A DNA stretch of 64,000 bases. Source: Exiguobacterium sp. s124 (GTDB lineage: Bacteria > Bacillota > Bacilli > Exiguobacteriales > Exiguobacteriaceae). The notes under the pieces were generated by a model, which was given only the letters and a program-made list of their open reading frames with translations, did not search any database and had not been told where the DNA came from. Each line of letters begins with the position of its first letter. Positions within the stretch are counted from its first letter, which is position 1. Positions 9,031 through 18,284 of this stretch are shown here, one piece after another. A program made the translations under genes and the position numbers. The stretch is from assembly GCF_018617485.1 (NCBI RefSeq), contig NZ_JACSKH010000001.1, positions 310,001 to 374,000 of the forward strand, in the 5' to 3' direction.

Positions 9031-11502
9031 TCAACTTGAAGATGCTTTTTTGAATTGCTGGAAGAAGACTTCAATGTCTTCCGCCGGCAATGGGCGATTG
9101 TAATAATATCCTTGCGCCTGGTTGCATGATTCGGCTTTTAAGAAAGCGACTTGATTCTCCGTCTCGACACCTTCCGCGATGACGTTCAAATCAAGCTCAT
9201 GCGCCATGCGGATGATTGTTTTGACGAGGGCGGCATCTTTTTCGTCGCTCTCAATATTTTTCGTAAAGTGCTGATCGATCTTCAACGTGTCGATTGGGAA
9301 CAGCTTCAAGTAGCTGAGCGACGAATATCCGGTCCCGAAGTCGTCGATGGAGAGGTGGACACCGAGGGCGACGAGCTCGTGCATCGTCTCGATGGCACGG
9401 TCCGCACTCTGGATGACGCTCTCGGTCAACTCGAGTTCTAAGTACTGTGCCTCGAGACTAGAAGCAGCGAGCGCACGACTGACCACTTCCGGTAAATCTT
9501 TTTGGGCGAACTGGATGGCCGAGATGTTGACGGCGACCCGGAACGGGGGAATGCCGGCATCTTGCCACGCTTTGTTTTGACGACATGCTTCATTCAGGAC
9601 GAACTCGCCGAGGCGGTGGATGCTTCCCGTTTCTTCGGCGATTGGAATGAATTCACCAGGCGAAACCATCCCGAGTTCCGGGTGTTGCCAGCGCACGAGC
9701 GCTTCCATGCCAATCACCATTTCCGACTCTAGTTGAATCTGTGGTTGATAGTGGACCGTGAATTCACCACGTCCGATACCTTTGCGGAGTGCCATCGACA
9801 AGTTTGAGCGACGAGACACGGATTCGTTCAATTCGTTCGTGAAGAACTGATAGCCGTTCTTTCCGTCAGCCTTCGCCCGATACATGGCGATGTCGGCGTT
9901 CTTGATCAACTCCTCTGCCGTATCCCCATCGGATGGATAGAGACTGATGCCGATCGAGGCGCCGGTGAACACTTCCTCGTTCTCGAGTTCGAACGGGGGA
10001 TGGAGGACATTGATCAGTTCTTGTGCGCGATGGGCCGCCAAGTTACTTTTCGTAAGGGGCGACAAGATGATGAATTCATCTCCACCGAGACGGGCGAGCG
10101 TGTCCGACTTTTGAATCGTCGATTGGATCCGGGTCGTCACCTGTTTCAAGAACTGGTCGCCGATCGAGTGACCGAAGCGGTCGTTGATCACTTTGAAGTT
10201 GTCTAAGTCGATATAGTACAACGCGAACGGGTCTTGCTGGGACTGACCGAGTAGGGCATCGAGTCGGTCACTGAACAGACGGCGGTTCGGGAGACCCGTC
10301 AATGGGTCCAAATAGACGAGGTCGTTGATTTGCGCCTCGATTCGTTTCCGTTCACTAATGTCACGGATGATGCTGCTGAAGAAGATACCCTTGTCCGTCT
10401 TCCACGTCCCGAGCGACATTTCAATCGGGACTTCGACACCGTCTTTCCGTAAGCCGATGAGTTCCACCGTCTGACCGATGACGCGTTTCTCACCCGTCGT
10501 TTCATAACGTTGCATCCCACGTTCATGGGCGTCCCGGAATCGTTCCGGGATAATCGTGACAATCGACTGACCAATCATCTCCTCGTGTGTATATCCGAAC
10601 AAATCGGTCGCCCCTTGATTCCATTGAAGGATGACGCGGGTATGGTCGGCGACGATGATGGCATCAGAGGCTGACTCGATGATGGATTCGAACTTCATCT
10701 CGAGCTCTTCCGATTGTGCCTCGAGCTGTGATGCCGTTCGGAGTGAGATGTACATAATTACGAACAAGGTCATGACGCTCGCTGCGATGACGTAGGCGAG
10801 AAGGGTGCTATCGACCGCATAGCCACTCATCGGTTTGACGACTCCTTCTGTCGGCGTGAAACGGGCAGCGCCCATCCCGACGTAGTGCATGCCGGAAACG
10901 GCGACACCAATCAAGACCGAACTGGCGAGACGACGCCAATGAAACCGTGAGACGTTCGGGATATAGAAGAGGATATACAATCCAACGAGCGAAGCGGCGA
11001 ACGCGACGATGGCAGAAGCGACCCACATGACCGGGTCATACGAGAGGACCGCATTCATCTGCATCGCTTCCATGCCGATATAATGCATCGAGACGACCCC
11101 GATACTGATCAAGAAGGCGCAAAAGACGAGTTGTGTCGGTCGTGTCTCAGGATGACTGATGATCCAGAAGGCAAGACCAGAGGCGACGACGGCCGGCACG
11201 ATTGATAATAAGACGATGCCGAGGTGATACGTCACGTCGTCGTTTAGATGGAACGCCAACATGCCGATAAAGTGCATCGCCCAAATTCCGAGGCCGAGGC
11301 TAAATGCACCGGCTACAATCCAACTGAATCGTGAGGCATATTTCGCATATTTTAAACGACTGCTAATATCGAGGGCGACACCGGCAGCAAAGATGGCGAC
11401 AGCAATGGAAAGAATAACGAGTGGTAAGTTGTACGAGCTACTGAGGTGATGTTCGATTCGAAACAGTCCTTTCAATTTCAAATGGTACAAAGAGTGAAGC
11501 AA
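9031..11502 (-). CDS. MHYT-PAS-GGDEF-EAL signalling protein
   Basis: Up to 823 residues. An MHYT membrane sensor (about 25-245) contains the motifs MHFIGM, MHYIGM and MHYVGM, proposed in this family to bind copper and sense O2, CO or NO. A PAS domain (about 265-390), a GGDEF domain with intact ARLGGDEF and an EAL domain with EALVRWQH, IDDFGTGYSSL and AEGVE follow. Both catalytic halves look intact, so it may make or degrade c-di-GMP. The start is uncertain: several TTG codons fall in the first 13 codons, none with a clear ribosome site, and family members usually begin close to the EHHL at residues 17-20. It is divergent from rpiR. Confidence 0.88.
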   Translation of the reverse strand: MLHSLYHLKLKGLFRIEHHLSSSYNLPLVILSIAVAIFAAGVALDISSRLKYAKYASRFSWIVAGAFSLGLGIWAMHFIGMLAFHLNDDVTYHLGIVLLSIVPAVVASGLAFWIISHPETRPTQLVFCAFLISIGVVSMHYIGMEAMQMNAVLSYDPVMWVASAIVAFAASLVGLYILFYIPNVSRFHWRRLASSVLIGVAVSGMHYVGMGAARFTPTEGVVKPMSGYAVDSTLLAYVIAASVMTLFVIMYISLRTASQLEAQSEELEMKFESIIESASDAIIVADHTRVILQWNQGATDLFGYTHEEMIGQSIVTIIPERFRDAHERGMQRYETTGEKRVIGQTVELIGLRKDGVEVPIEMSLGTWKTDKGIFFSSIIRDISERKRIEAQINDLVYLDPLTGLPNRRLFSDRLDALLGQSQQDPFALYYIDLDNFKVINDRFGHSIGDQFLKQVTTRIQSTIQKSDTLARLGGDEFIILSPLTKSNLAAHRAQELINVLHPPFELENEEVFTGASIGISLYPSDGDTAEELIKNADIAMYRAKADGKNGYQFFTNELNESVSRRSNLSMALRKGIGRGEFTVHYQPQIQLESEMVIGMEALVRWQHPELGMVSPGEFIPIAEETGSIHRLGEFVLNEACRQNKAWQDAGIPPFRVAVNISAIQFAQKDLPEVVSRALAASSLEAQYLELELTESVIQSADRAIETMHELVALGVHLSIDDFGTGYSSLSYLKLFPIDTLKIDQHFTKNIESDEKDAALVKTIIRMAHELDLNVIAEGVETENQVAFLKAESCNQAQGYYYNRPLPAEDIEVFFQQFKKASSS

Positions 11503-11593
11503 TGAAAAAGTGCTTCATTAGAGTAGCACATCAAACAATCCGACTTCCTGTCTCCTTTTGTAAGGTGGGTCAATCTTTTGAGCGAATCACACA

Positions 11594-11622
11594 TTGCGGA
11601 ATTTTTTTCGAAACGGTATCGT
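11594..11622 (+). promoter_or_regulatory. candidate rpiR promoter
   Basis: TTGCGG and TATCGT are separated by 17 bases. The GAATTTTTTTC box sits between them, so the regulator probably represses its own gene. Confidence 0.45.
11599..11609. promoter_or_regulatory. candidate RpiR-regulator operator (autoregulatory)
   Basis: Third exact GAATTTTTTTC, placed in the promoter spacer of the regulator gene. Copies at 8911 and 8974 link the regulator to gnd. Confidence 0.55.
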
Positions 11623-11651
11623 TAAGTGAAGAAGAGAAAGGGTGATTCTTG

Positions 11652-12500
11652 ATGGAAACGATGAACGGGACGGCCCGCATCCGTGGCGCCTATTCGACAC
11701 TGAGTAAGAAAGAGCAACGCATTGCCGATTATATTTTAAAACAACCAGAACAAATCATTCATCATACGATCAATCAAGTGGCAGACGACCTCGATGTCGC
11801 CGAATCAACCGTGTTCCGCTTTTGTCAGCGCGTCGGATTCAAAGGCTACCAGGCGCTAAAAATTGCCCTCGCCTCGGATGTCGTCGCCCCGCTTCAAGAC
11901 ATCCATGAAGACATCACGGAGACGGACACGGCGCTCGAAATTGCGGAGAAAATTTTTTCGACGAACGGGAAGACGATTGAGTCGACGCGTCAGATTTTAG
12001 AAGGGGGTTCTCTTGAGAAGGCGATCGAATTGTTCCTCGGGGCACGTCGCATCGAATTTTTCGGAAGTGGTGGCTCGGCCGTCGTCGCACTCGATGCGTA
12101 TCATAAGTTTGTCCGCAGCGGGCTTCAGGTGAGCGCGATTCTCGAGTCGCACATGCAGCTCATGTCTGCCTCGCAATTGACGACAGAGGACGTCGCCGTC
12201 GTCATCTCGCACTCGGGTGCCTCGAAAGAAACGCTCGATATCGCGAAACTCCTAAAAGAAAAAGGTGTGCTGATGATTGCCATCACAAACTATGCGAAGT
12301 CGCCCCTCTCGAAAATCGCGGACGTATCCCTCTATACTGTGTCCCAAGAGACGGCGTTTCGTTCAGAGGCGCTCGCTTCCCGAATCGCTGAGCTCAGTTT
12401 GATTGATGCCCTGTTTACGGCTGTCATGATGCGGCGCGGGGAAGCGGCACGGATGTCTCTCCAACAGATGCGTGAGGCGATTTCAATGCGCCGAATCTGA
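11652..12500 (+). CDS. RpiR-family regulator with SIS domain, probable gluconate/6-phosphogluconate sensor
   Basis: 282 residues. The N-terminal helix-turn-helix domain (about 1-80) includes VADDLDVAESTVFRFCQRVG. A SIS sugar-phosphate isomerase-fold domain (about 115-250) contains FFGSGGSAVVA and ISHSGASKETLD. The family senses phosphosugars through SIS. The ATG follows AAAGGGTGA, and a TTG three bases upstream is also in frame. The box shared by its promoter and that of gnd suggests it controls gnd in response to 6-phosphogluconate or a related pentose-pathway intermediate (inference). It is divergent from the MHYT gene. Confidence 0.85.
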   Translation: METMNGTARIRGAYSTLSKKEQRIADYILKQPEQIIHHTINQVADDLDVAESTVFRFCQRVGFKGYQALKIALASDVVAPLQDIHEDITETDTALEIAEKIFSTNGKTIESTRQILEGGSLEKAIELFLGARRIEFFGSGGSAVVALDAYHKFVRSGLQVSAILESHMQLMSASQLTTEDVAVVISHSGASKETLDIAKLLKEKGVLMIAITNYAKSPLSKIADVSLYTVSQETAFRSEALASRIAELSLIDALFTAVMMRRGEAARMSLQQMREAISMRRI

Positions 12501-12583
12501 AGAAAACAGGGTTAACTTCTACAAAAAGGTGGAAATTATATACTCTGAGGACAACGAGAGGCTTAGAGAGAGAAGGTGGACCG

Positions 12584-12970
12584 ATGAACCATATTGATTT
12601 TTTATCTTCCGACCATTACAACGAGTTCAAACGGTTAGCACAACGGCTCACGGATCCTGGTAGTACCAGTCGCGAATATTATGCCGCGCTGTACGTCATT
12701 GCGGGCAACCCGCACATCCGAGAATGTTTGCTTCCTTATATAGACCTCGAGGCAGGGAAGATTCGAACCTCTACGATCATCGATGACAACTCGTTCGATA
12801 AACGAGAGTTTGTACTCGCCAAACTCGTCATACATTTGTATAACTCAAAAGAGTGGGTCCTTCCGACCGAATTGATTGCCTTACCGGAAGAGGACTATAA
12901 ATTAGCGATGCAGGCGATCACGCTTTGCCGAAATGAACAATTTGACGGGGTCACGATCCCGAGCGACTGA
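12584..12970 (+). CDS. conserved hypothetical cytoplasmic protein
   Basis: 128 residues with a good AGAAGGTGG ribosome site and a terminator after the stop, so a real gene. No signal peptide or membrane segment is seen. The pattern (FLSSDHYNEFKRL, YYAALYVIAGNPHIREC, KLVIHLYNSKEW, LPEEDYKLAMQAITL) resembles a small helical family of unknown function found in Firmicutes, possibly DUF6075. That assignment is from memory and weak. It lies 83 bases after rpiR with no clear terminator between, so read-through is possible. Confidence 0.7.
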   Translation: MNHIDFLSSDHYNEFKRLAQRLTDPGSTSREYYAALYVIAGNPHIRECLLPYIDLEAGKIRTSTIIDDNSFDKREFVLAKLVIHLYNSKEWVLPTELIALPEEDYKLAMQAITLCRNEQFDGVTIPSD

Positions 12971-12972
12971 CG

Positions 12973-13005
12973 ACACCCTGTTATGTAGAATGGCAGGGTG
13001 TTTTT
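12973..13005 (+). terminator. rho-independent terminator
   Basis: ACACCCTG / CAGGGTGT stem with a 13-base loop, followed by a T run, directly after the preceding stop codon. Confidence 0.82.
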
Positions 13006-13030
13006 CGTCTACCCAAAAGGAGGAGAGCGT

Positions 13031-14593
13031 GTGTCACTGAATACGTCGATGTTGACTATCTTGCTTGTGCTCTTATTGCTGATTATGACCGGACCTCCGC
13101 TATTGATCTATTATTTTTGGTGGCGTGACCGAAACCAGCGTGAGCATTCTGTCCTTCGAAACTTCCCAATCCTCGGGAAATTGCGTTATATGTTCGAAAA
13201 GATGGGTCCCGAGCTCCGGCAATACTTATTTTTGAATGACAATGAGGCGAAGCCGTTCTCGCGGAACGAATACGAAGCAGCCGTCATTGCAGGGAAATAT
13301 AAGTCACGCATCATCGGATTCGGGTCAGAGCGAGACTTTGAAGCGGGCGGATTCTACCTTCAAAACGCGCTCTACCCGACGAATCGGAACGAACTCCGCG
13401 TCGACAATTCAACCAAGGTATCGACGTGGGTGTATGAACTCGATGAAGATAACCTTTTCACCCGAAAAGAGCATCTCGTCGAACGTGACATTTCTCCATA
13501 CTTGTTAGCAGAGGAAGACACGATTGTCATCGGGAAAGAGACATGTCGAGAGCCGTTCCATGTCCGAGGGCTCGTCGGCCAGTCGGCGATGAGCTTCGGC
13601 TCGCTCGGGGACAAAGCGATCACGGCCCTCTCGATCGGGCTCGGACGTGCAGGTGGGACATGGATGAACACTGGGGAAGGTGGATTGTCGGACTATCACT
13701 TGAAAGGAAATGTCGATATCATCTGCCAGATCGGTCCGGCGCTCTTCGGCGTCCGGGATGAGGACGGAACATTTTCCGTGGAGGCGTTCAAACAGAAGAG
13801 CGAACTTCCGCAAGTGAAGGCGTTCGAATTGAAACTCGCACAAGGGGCGAAGACGCGCGGGGGACATATCGATGGGTCGAAAGTGACCGACGAGATCGCC
13901 CGTATCCGTCATGTGCGGGTCGGGGAGACGATTGACAGTCCGAACCGCTTCTCCGAATTTCAGACACATACGGAATTGCTGGCATTCGTCGAGAAATTGC
14001 GTGAAATCGGCGGGAAGCCGGTGGGTATCAAGCTCGTCGTCGGCAATATGAAAGATATCGAATCACTCGTCCATGAGATGGCGACGTCTCAGACCGTACC
14101 GGACTTCATCACGATTGATGGGAGCGAGGGCGGGACGGGCGCGACGTATCAGGAGCTCGCCGATACGGTCGGCTTGCCGCTGAAGGCGGCACTCCCATAC
14201 GTGCATCGACTCTTGATCGAGCACGGTCTTCGGGACCAGGTCAAACTGTTCGTCTCAGGGAAACTCATCACGGCGGATAAGGTCGCGATTGCACTTGCGC
14301 TCGGTGCCGATCTCGTCAATATCGCCCGCGGGCTCATGTTCAACGTCGGCTGTATCCAGGCACAGGTGTGTCACACGAACCGGTGCCCGGTCGGTGTCGC
14401 GACGACCGACCCAAAACTGCAACGTGCCCTCGTCGTCGACGAGAAGAGCTTTCGAGTGACGAACTATATTATCTCGCTCCGGGAAGGACTGTATAATATG
14501 ACGGCCGCGGCCGGGGTCCGTTCCCCGACGGAACTGTCAGAGGAACATGTGATGTATCAGGAGCCGGACGGACGTGTAAGGACGATTGAATGA
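13031..14593 (+). CDS. glutamate synthase large-subunit-like FMN protein (YerD-like)
   Basis: I start at a GTG preceded by AAAAGGAGGAG. The longer reading from 12998 begins inside the upstream terminator. The 520-residue product has one N-terminal membrane segment (about 5-30) and then the FMN-binding synthase domain of GltB: GEGGLSDYH, SEGGTGATYQELA and the exact C-x5-C-x4-C cluster motif CIQAQVCHTNRC followed by PVGVATTDP. It lacks the glutaminase and C-terminal domains of true glutamate synthase. It is like the stand-alone membrane-linked YerD group, whose reaction is not established. It ends 5 bases from the convergent phosphoesterase gene. Confidence 0.83.
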   Translation: MSLNTSMLTILLVLLLLIMTGPPLLIYYFWWRDRNQREHSVLRNFPILGKLRYMFEKMGPELRQYLFLNDNEAKPFSRNEYEAAVIAGKYKSRIIGFGSERDFEAGGFYLQNALYPTNRNELRVDNSTKVSTWVYELDEDNLFTRKEHLVERDISPYLLAEEDTIVIGKETCREPFHVRGLVGQSAMSFGSLGDKAITALSIGLGRAGGTWMNTGEGGLSDYHLKGNVDIICQIGPALFGVRDEDGTFSVEAFKQKSELPQVKAFELKLAQGAKTRGGHIDGSKVTDEIARIRHVRVGETIDSPNRFSEFQTHTELLAFVEKLREIGGKPVGIKLVVGNMKDIESLVHEMATSQTVPDFITIDGSEGGTGATYQELADTVGLPLKAALPYVHRLLIEHGLRDQVKLFVSGKLITADKVAIALALGADLVNIARGLMFNVGCIQAQVCHTNRCPVGVATTDPKLQRALVVDEKSFRVTNYIISLREGLYNMTAAAGVRSPTELSEEHVMYQEPDGRVRTIE

Positions 14594-14598
14594 TTTGG

Positions 14599-15582
14599 TC
14601 ACTGTGTTCGGGCAGTCGCTTTATAGCTACGTTGAACGAACGATTCGAATAGAGACGAATCTTCTAATAAACGTCGACCACTCATACACATCCGGCGCGG
14701 CCGCAGCTTCGCATGACTCGGCGTGACGAAATAGTCGTCAGGATACGTGTGAAGCAGGTGACGAATCAGGCTTTGAATCGTATCATAGTCATCCGGAATC
14801 CATTCTTTCTTCATGGAGGGAATGTTATCAAGCGTGAGTCGAATGTGGTCACCGTTTCGAATGAACGGATTCACACAGACGCGTCTCGTTTGAGCTCCTT
14901 GAAACACATGAAACGTGTGCGTGACAGTGTCACCCTCAATCGAACCGATGACATACCCGGTTTCCCAAGCCTTGCCGCAACCGTCCCATACCGAAAATAA
15001 GTGTCCAGGATACACGATGGTCGTATTCAATCGCTCAATCACGTCGTACCGATGATGATCTCCGAGTGCGACATATGCGAACGAATGACGTTGAAGACGT
15101 GAGGTTGAAAAGGCACCGACACGCCCATGACTGAGTAATAGATTCGGATGTGTCGCATCGAGCGGGGGGATTCGTTCAAGTGCTTCAGTCAGACCGATTT
15201 GGTTCGACGTGCAACTGATACCATAAATCCCAATCCCGAGTTTCGGCTCGAATCGATACGCTGGTTCTACAAAACAGTGGACATGAGGAATCGTCTCCCA
15301 TAATTCTTTGTCACGATGGCGATTGACGTCATGTTCACCGAAGACGATATAGACGGACGCACCGAGAGCCGTCCATTCTTCTAAATAGGGAATAAGGTCA
15401 TCCGAATCACTCACTTCGATGTCGCCGGCGATCAGAAATGCAGCAATATCGTGCTCACGAATGACCGAGGCGAGTTGTTGGAGTTTTTCGCGCTGAATGT
15501 CAAAGCTCTTTCGTTCTGCATGAATCGCATCCCCTGTATGCCGAGCGTGATGGAGGTCGGCAATGTGTAGAAAGTTTGGCAT
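14599..15582 (-). CDS. metallophosphoesterase (SbcD/YhaO-like)
   Basis: 327 residues from the ATG nine bases after GAGGAG. Calcineurin-like motifs are present in order: HIADLHH (DxH), LIAGDIEVSD (GD), FGEHD (GNHD with Asn replaced by Glu), LLSHGRVG and LGDHHRYD (GHxH-like). Gene length and the C-terminal PRRMCMSGRRLLEDSSLFESF fit the Mre11/SbcD/YhaO nuclease group. No SbcC-type ATPase gene is next to it, so a stand-alone nuclease or phosphodiesterase is possible. The Glu in the third motif may alter metal binding. It is divergent from the FMN reductase gene. Confidence 0.78.
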   Translation of the reverse strand: MPNFLHIADLHHARHTGDAIHAERKSFDIQREKLQQLASVIREHDIAAFLIAGDIEVSDSDDLIPYLEEWTALGASVYIVFGEHDVNRHRDKELWETIPHVHCFVEPAYRFEPKLGIGIYGISCTSNQIGLTEALERIPPLDATHPNLLLSHGRVGAFSTSRLQRHSFAYVALGDHHRYDVIERLNTTIVYPGHLFSVWDGCGKAWETGYVIGSIEGDTVTHTFHVFQGAQTRRVCVNPFIRNGDHIRLTLDNIPSMKKEWIPDDYDTIQSLIRHLLHTYPDDYFVTPSHAKLRPRRMCMSGRRLLEDSSLFESFVQRSYKATARTQ

Positions 15583-15701
15583 ATACATCAACTCCTCGAC
15601 CAAAGAATTCTGCTTCACATGAACGAAATCCTTTGAATGGTATTAAGAAGCGGAATGAACGGGAACACGTAACTGTTGAAGATTATTCAAGGAGGGGTTC
15701 C

Positions 15702-16316
15702 ATGAAAGCTCTATTTTTGAATTGTACGCTGAAGGATGGCGACACGACGTCGCATACGGAAGGGTTAATCCGAGATATTTTACCGCATTTTGATGCGCTC
15801 CAGGTCGATTCGGAGATTGTTCGAATCGTCGACTACAACATCGCGTTCGGGGTCACAGAAGATGAAGGGGACGGGGATGAATGGCCACAGATTTTCGAGA
15901 AAGTGAAAGGGGCAGACATCGTCGTCATCGGGACGCCACTCTGGCTCGGGGAGAAGAGTAGTGTTGCGACGCAAGTGGTCGAACGGTTATACGGGGGCAG
16001 CGGCTTGACGAACAAGTCAGGCCAAGCCATCTACTACAACAAAGTCGGCGGGGTCGTCGTCACCGGGAATGAGGACGGGGCAAAACATGCATGTGCCGGC
16101 ATTTTATATGCCTTGTCCCACATCGGTTTCACCGTGCCGCCAAACGTCGATACGTATTGGGTCGGAGAGGCGGGACCAGGCGACTCGTATATCGACGCCG
16201 GGCGCGAAAATGCGTTCACGAAGTCTCACGGAAAGACGATGGCATATAACCTCGTCCATTTCGCGAGAATGCTGAGAGCACATCCGATCCCGGCAGAAGG
16301 CAATACGATGGAATGA
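15702..16316 (+). CDS. NADPH-dependent FMN reductase/flavodoxin-fold protein
   Basis: 204 residues from an ATG after AAGGAGGGG. Upstream in-frame codons overlap the divergent gene and lack a ribosome site. The flavodoxin-like fold shows LFLNCTLKDGDTTSHTEGLI (phosphate loop), VIGTPLWLGEKSS and GGVVVTGNEDGAKH. It likely binds FMN and reduces flavins, quinones or azo/nitro compounds with NAD(P)H. The physiological substrate is unknown. It is monocistronic with a strong terminator. Confidence 0.82.
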   Translation: MKALFLNCTLKDGDTTSHTEGLIRDILPHFDALQVDSEIVRIVDYNIAFGVTEDEGDGDEWPQIFEKVKGADIVVIGTPLWLGEKSSVATQVVERLYGGSGLTNKSGQAIYYNKVGGVVVTGNEDGAKHACAGILYALSHIGFTVPPNVDTYWVGEAGPGDSYIDAGRENAFTKSHGKTMAYNLVHFARMLRAHPIPAEGNTME

Positions 16317-16320
16317 CGAC

Positions 16321-16348
16321 AGTAGCGATGAGGATCGCTACTTTTTTT
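16321..16348 (+). terminator. rho-independent terminator
   Basis: AGTAGCGAT / ATCGCTACT stem with a GAGG tetraloop followed by seven T residues. Confidence 0.9.
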
Positions 16349-16545
16349 GTGCCAGGCACGCAATGGTGAAAATCCACTCCCCTTTTGGTTAAAATTGGAT
16401 TTCATGGACAGTAAAAGAAATTATAATGTAGAGAGAAGTCACATGAATAAAAATTTCGAGAGGGATGATGAAATGCAGAGTAGGTCGAGTCTAAAGCGAA
16501 TAATGAAAACAACGATGAACTACCGACAATCCGCTTATGAACAAA

Positions 16546-16587
16546 CAAACCCTGCTCAATCACATCATTGTGACCAGGCAGGGTTTT
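16546..16587. terminator. terminator of the DUF1643 gene
   Basis: AAACCCTGC / GCAGGGTTT outer stem with an inner TCACA/TGTGA stem, T-rich on both strands. It lies just past the stop codon of the minus-strand gene. The 200 bases before it on the plus side hold only a weak 82-codon reading frame that I do not accept as a gene. Confidence 0.8.
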
Positions 16588-16589
16588 CT

Positions 16590-17099
16590 TCATAGCTGAT
16601 ACGGCACTGGAATCAAACTTTTTGATAAATACAACGGATGTCGCGGATAGTTGCCGGTAGTGGTCACTTTAAGACAATGAGGCGACTGATGTTGGACGAG
16701 CTGGTAGACGTCCTGCATTCGGGACTGTGCAGTCGGGGTAGTAATGGCATCCCCCCAAGCTAAAATGACGGCGGCGGAATGGTCTGCCGCAAAACGAATA
16801 TACGAATCGTTATCTGGACCGATTGGGTCATTCACCTGATCAAGCGACTTCACATCCGGGGCAATCATGGCGTACAAATTGACGACTTTCAATCCATCAA
16901 ACCCCCACAGTTTTGCATAGTGGATGCAGCGTCTGAGTGTCGGTTCGGTCTGTGTGACGTCACCGATACTCGGATGAAACAGGATGAACGTAATGAAGTG
17001 ACCGCCGGGGCTCCAATTGCATTCGAACAAATAACGGTACTGATTCGTCTCGTCGATGGTTATTTTGACGTGATAGTTCGCATTCCATGATGGTGTCAT
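16590..17099 (-). CDS. DUF1643 family protein
   Basis: 169 residues. The family pattern is clear: FILFHPSIGDVTQTEPTLRRCIHYAKLWGFDGLKVVNLYA (quoted only to place it near residues 40-80), then a DNDSYI and ILAWGD segment and a C-terminal HPLYLSKSL. The ATG follows AGAGGAAG. It starts 30 bases after the second gnd gene in the same direction, so they are likely an operon. DUF1643 proteins are small cytoplasmic proteins of unknown function, often found near mobile or nucleic-acid genes. No function can be given. Confidence 0.8.
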   Translation of the reverse strand: MTPSWNANYHVKITIDETNQYRYLFECNWSPGGHFITFILFHPSIGDVTQTEPTLRRCIHYAKLWGFDGLKVVNLYAMIAPDVKSLDQVNDPIGPDNDSYIRFAADHSAAVILAWGDAITTPTAQSRMQDVYQLVQHQSPHCLKVTTTGNYPRHPLYLSKSLIPVPYQL

Positions 17100-17129
17100 G
17101 ATGCTTCCTCTTTTCTAAGATGTCGTTCA

Positions 17130-18011
17130 TCATTTTTTCTCGACTGCGTGTCCACCAAACTCATTTCTTAGTGCGGCGACGACCTTACCGGAGAATGTGT
17201 CATCTTGGAGCGAACGTTGACGCATCATGAGCGAGAGAGCGATGACCGGTGTCGGCACATCATATTCGAGCGCCGTCTCGACCGTCCACTTCCCTTCGCC
17301 GGACGCATGCATGACCCCACGGATGTCATCGAGCTTCGCATCTTTCGAGAAGGCGCTCTCCGTCAGTTCCATGAGCCACGAGCGGATGACCGAGCCATGG
17401 TTCCAGACACGGGCGACGTCCTCATACTCATAGTCGAACAGGCTCTTCTCGAGCACTTCAAACCCTTCGGCAATCGCTTGCATCATGCCGTATTCAATCC
17501 CGTTATGGACCATCTTCAGGAAGTGACCACTCCCACTCGGTCCGGCATACAAATAACCGTGATCCGTCGAAATGTCTTGGAACAACTGCTCAATCTTTCC
17601 GAACGCTTCCATGTCCCCGCCAATCATCGTACATGCCCCGTTCCGGGCTCCATCCATGCCGCCACTCGTCCCGACGTCAAAGAAGTAAATCAATTTTTCT
17701 TTAAAGTGGTCGGCTCGGCGCATCGACTCTTTATAGTTCGAGTTACCCCCGTCGATGACGATGTCCCCGGGTGAGAGAGCGTCATACAAGTCATTCAACA
17801 CATGTTCGGTCACTTCTCCTGCCGGTACCATCACCCAGACGACTCGCGGCGCCTTCAGTGCCTCGACGACATCTTCAAGTGACGCTTTCGTTTCAAACTG
17901 ACTTGTTGAGACGTTCCCTGGGTCGTACCCATATACGCGATGTCCATTATCCGTCAAGTTGAGGGCCAGATTCAGTCCCATCTTTCCAAGTCCGATCATG
18001 CCGATTTCCAT
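17130..18011 (-). CDS. gnd: 6-phosphogluconate dehydrogenase, decarboxylating (short type), copy 2
   Basis: 293 residues, the same length as the copy at 8011-8892 and very similar along its length (GMIGLGKMGLNLALNLTDNGH, SGGMDGARNGACTMIGG, C-terminal GGHAVEKK). It should catalyse the same oxidative decarboxylation of 6-phosphogluconate. The upstream region has a GGGGTGGAA ribosome site but no copy of the 11-bp box found before copy 1, so the two are probably regulated differently: this one constitutive, the other gluconate-induced (inference). Cofactor preference cannot be decided by eye. Confidence 0.9.
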   Translation of the reverse strand: MEIGMIGLGKMGLNLALNLTDNGHRVYGYDPGNVSTSQFETKASLEDVVEALKAPRVVWVMVPAGEVTEHVLNDLYDALSPGDIVIDGGNSNYKESMRRADHFKEKLIYFFDVGTSGGMDGARNGACTMIGGDMEAFGKIEQLFQDISTDHGYLYAGPSGSGHFLKMVHNGIEYGMMQAIAEGFEVLEKSLFDYEYEDVARVWNHGSVIRSWLMELTESAFSKDAKLDDIRGVMHASGEGKWTVETALEYDVPTPVIALSLMMRQRSLQDDTFSGKVVAALRNEFGGHAVEKK

Positions 18012-18071
18012 TTATTCCACCCCATTCATCAGATTTGTTCTCCTAATAGGGTTACCCGAAACAATCGAGGT

Positions 18072-18284
18072 TCAAAAGAGCGGTTTGATTGGATCGACAC
18101 GATAAGCGAGAATCTGTGATACTGGAAGCGATTCGCCGTCTGACAGTGTAATTTCCCCGGTCATTGGATGCAAGGATTGGAGTGTACGTTCAAACGTTTT
18201 GTGTGCATTATATTCGGAACTGCCATATACGATAAACTCACAAGATTGGTCTTGCTCTAAAAAGCATGTCACGATGAATTGCAT
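18072..18284 (-). CDS. small hypothetical protein
   Basis: 70 residues with a good AAGGGGA ribosome site. It is soluble with no membrane segment: MQFIVTCFLEQDQSCEF, YNAHKTFERTLQSLHP, ILAYRVDPIKPLF. I do not recognise the family. It lies 60 bases upstream of the second gnd gene in the same direction and might be cotranscribed. Confidence 0.6.
   Translation of the reverse strand: MQFIVTCFLEQDQSCEFIVYGSSEYNAHKTFERTLQSLHPMTGEITLSDGESLPVSQILAYRVDPIKPLF

Noticed and set aside
16347-16595. 82-codon plus-strand frame between two terminators
   Set aside because: No ribosome site; its start lies in the terminator T run and its end inside the next terminator.
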